DNA from: Streptomyces flavofungini
GTDB taxonomy: Bacteria; Actinomycetota; Actinomycetes; Streptomycetales; Streptomycetaceae
Length of the DNA stretch: 64,000 nt
Reading direction: 5' to 3'
Assembly: GCF_030388665.1 (NCBI RefSeq)
Contig: NZ_CP128846.1
Location: forward strand, 3,450,001 to 3,514,000
The translations under genes were made by a program, and so were the position numbers. Under the pieces are notes generated by a model, which worked only from the letters and a program-made list of their open reading frames with translations, had not been told where the DNA came from and searched no databases. Shown here piece after piece: positions 63,228 through 64,000 of this stretch (positions within the stretch are counted from its first letter, which is position 1; every line of letters starts with the position of its first letter).

Positions 63228-64000
63228 GTGCCGTACGGACCCCCCTCCGACCTGACGACCGCCGCACCGTCCCGCGTACCCGCCTCCCGCCGCCCCCACG
63301 CCGAGCTCCCGCGCGCCACCGCGTACCGGCGTGCGGCCCGCGCGCTGCGGTACGCGGCGCCCGCACTCCTCGCGTACGCCGCCGTCCGCGTCGTGGGCCT
63401 GCTCGTCCTCGCCGTCTGGGCCCGCCGCGAACACCGTGAGCTGTGGCACCTCCTGGCCGAGTCCTGGGACTGCGACTGGTACTTGAAGATCGCCGCACAC
63501 GGCTACGCGGACACGCTCGGGCACACCTTCGACACCAACAACCTCGCGTTCTTCCCGCTGTTTCCGCTCCTGATCCGGGCGGGCGACGCCCTGCTCCCGG
63601 CGCCGCGCGGCGGCGTCGGCCTCGCGCTCGCCGTCGGCTGCTCGTTCCTCGCGGCGTGGGGCATCTTCAAGGTCGGCGACCGGCTGCACGGGCGGCGCGC
63701 GGGCGTGCTCCTGGTGACGCTGTGGGCCTGCCTGCCGGTCGCGCTCGTGCAGTGGATGGGCTACACGGAGTCGCTGTTCACGGCGCTCGCGGCCTGGTCG
63801 TTGTACGCGGTGCTCACCGGCCGCTGGGTGTGGGCGGGGGCCCTCGCCGCGCTCGCGGGCCTGACCCGGCCGACCGGGATCGCCGTCGCCGCCGCCGTGT
63901 CCGTCACCGCCCTGCTCGCCCTGCGCCGCCGCTTCGACGCCCGCGCCCTGACCGGCGCGCTGCTCGCGCCGCTCGGCTGGCTCGCGTACGTCGGCTGGGT
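63228..64000 (+). CDS. PIG-V-like membrane mannosyltransferase, truncated by window
   Basis: 257 codons are visible from GTG 63228 (GGGAG about 6 bases before) and the frame is open at the edge. A basic N-terminus precedes a first helix (LLAYAAVRVVGLLVLAVWA), then the lumenal-type loop WDCDWYLKIAAHGY with the conserved acidic DxDW feature, NNLAFFPLFPLLIR, MGYTESLFTALAAWSLYAVL and AGLTRPTGIA. These match GT-C enzymes of the PIG-V/Mpt type that use polyprenyl-phosphate mannose. Confidence 0.85.
   Translation, partial: MPYGPPSDLTTAAPSRVPASRRPHAELPRATAYRRAARALRYAAPALLAYAAVRVVGLLVLAVWARREHRELWHLLAESWDCDWYLKIAAHGYADTLGHTFDTNNLAFFPLFPLLIRAGDALLPAPRGGVGLALAVGCSFLAAWGIFKVGDRLHGRRAGVLLVTLWACLPVALVQWMGYTESLFTALAAWSLYAVLTGRWVWAGALAALAGLTRPTGIAVAAAVSVTALLALRRRFDARALTGALLAPLGWLAYVGW

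Overview
The window is a piece of a Streptomyces chromosome. The DNA is very GC-rich, coding is dense, GTG and even TTG starts follow strong GGAGG-type ribosome sites, and the gene order (mca, greA, ilvA, metB, msrA, L,D-transpeptidase, hutH, GGDEF protein, enoyl-CoA hydratase, cya, birA, pccB/accE, maf, accA2, lpdA, purine nucleoside phosphorylase, phosphosugar mutase) is the core order I know from Streptomyces relatives of S. coelicolor. The species cannot be named from the sequence alone.

Layout. (1) 1-7024: four plus-strand genes: a STAND/NB-ARC ATPase with TPR repeats (cut by the window edge), a second TPR protein with a degenerate P-loop, a caspase-like CHAT protease, and an alpha/beta hydrolase. 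This looks like a signal-transduction, conflict or programmed-death cassette. (2) 7168-10543: a small membrane protein, mca, a DUF4307-like membrane protein, greA with two tandem terminators, and two tandem paralogous small secreted proteins. (3) 10842-20270: an accessory island of visibly lower GC. It begins after an orphan LuxR regulator with two abutting IS5-like elements; the second is broken and holds a LysE-type exporter between its ends. Next comes a minus-strand gene string (17768 to 14176) ending in a 26-residue four-cysteine peptide, a radical SAM/SPASM enzyme and an APH-fold kinase. It is transcribed divergently from an XRE-TPR regulator across a perfect palindrome. This is the best candidate for an undescribed RiPP-like or peptide-modification system. 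A functional Nudix hydrolase follows. (4) 20343-34877: a DrrAB-type ABC exporter, ilvA, a MarR regulator, a sigma-like/anti-sigma-like pair, metB, msrA, a hydrolase, a VOC protein, an alcohol dehydrogenase with divergent XRE regulator, a Uma2 protein, and an HxlR regulator with a monooxygenase-truncated haemoglobin fusion. (5) 35070-41185: a large secreted subtilase, a lipoprotein L,D-transpeptidase, an acidic protein and a small sortase-type surface protein. (6) 41186-64000: housekeeping core with acyl-CoA carboxylase subunits (pccB, accE, accA2, birA for biotinylation), second-messenger enzymes (GGDEF protein, adenylate cyclase), LpdA, purine salvage and sugar-phosphate metabolism, ending in a truncated PIG-V-like mannosyltransferase.

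Intergenic spaces carry many tandem repeats: 9 bp x 14, 20 bp x 5, 23 bp x 4, 34 bp x 4, 112 bp x 3, and a duplicated 121-bp terminator. A dispersed palindromic repeat with core GTCCGGCGTTYGAGGACGAG recurs throughout, and a different short repeat has entered hutH in frame.

All calls come from reading sequence and translations. No database search was run.
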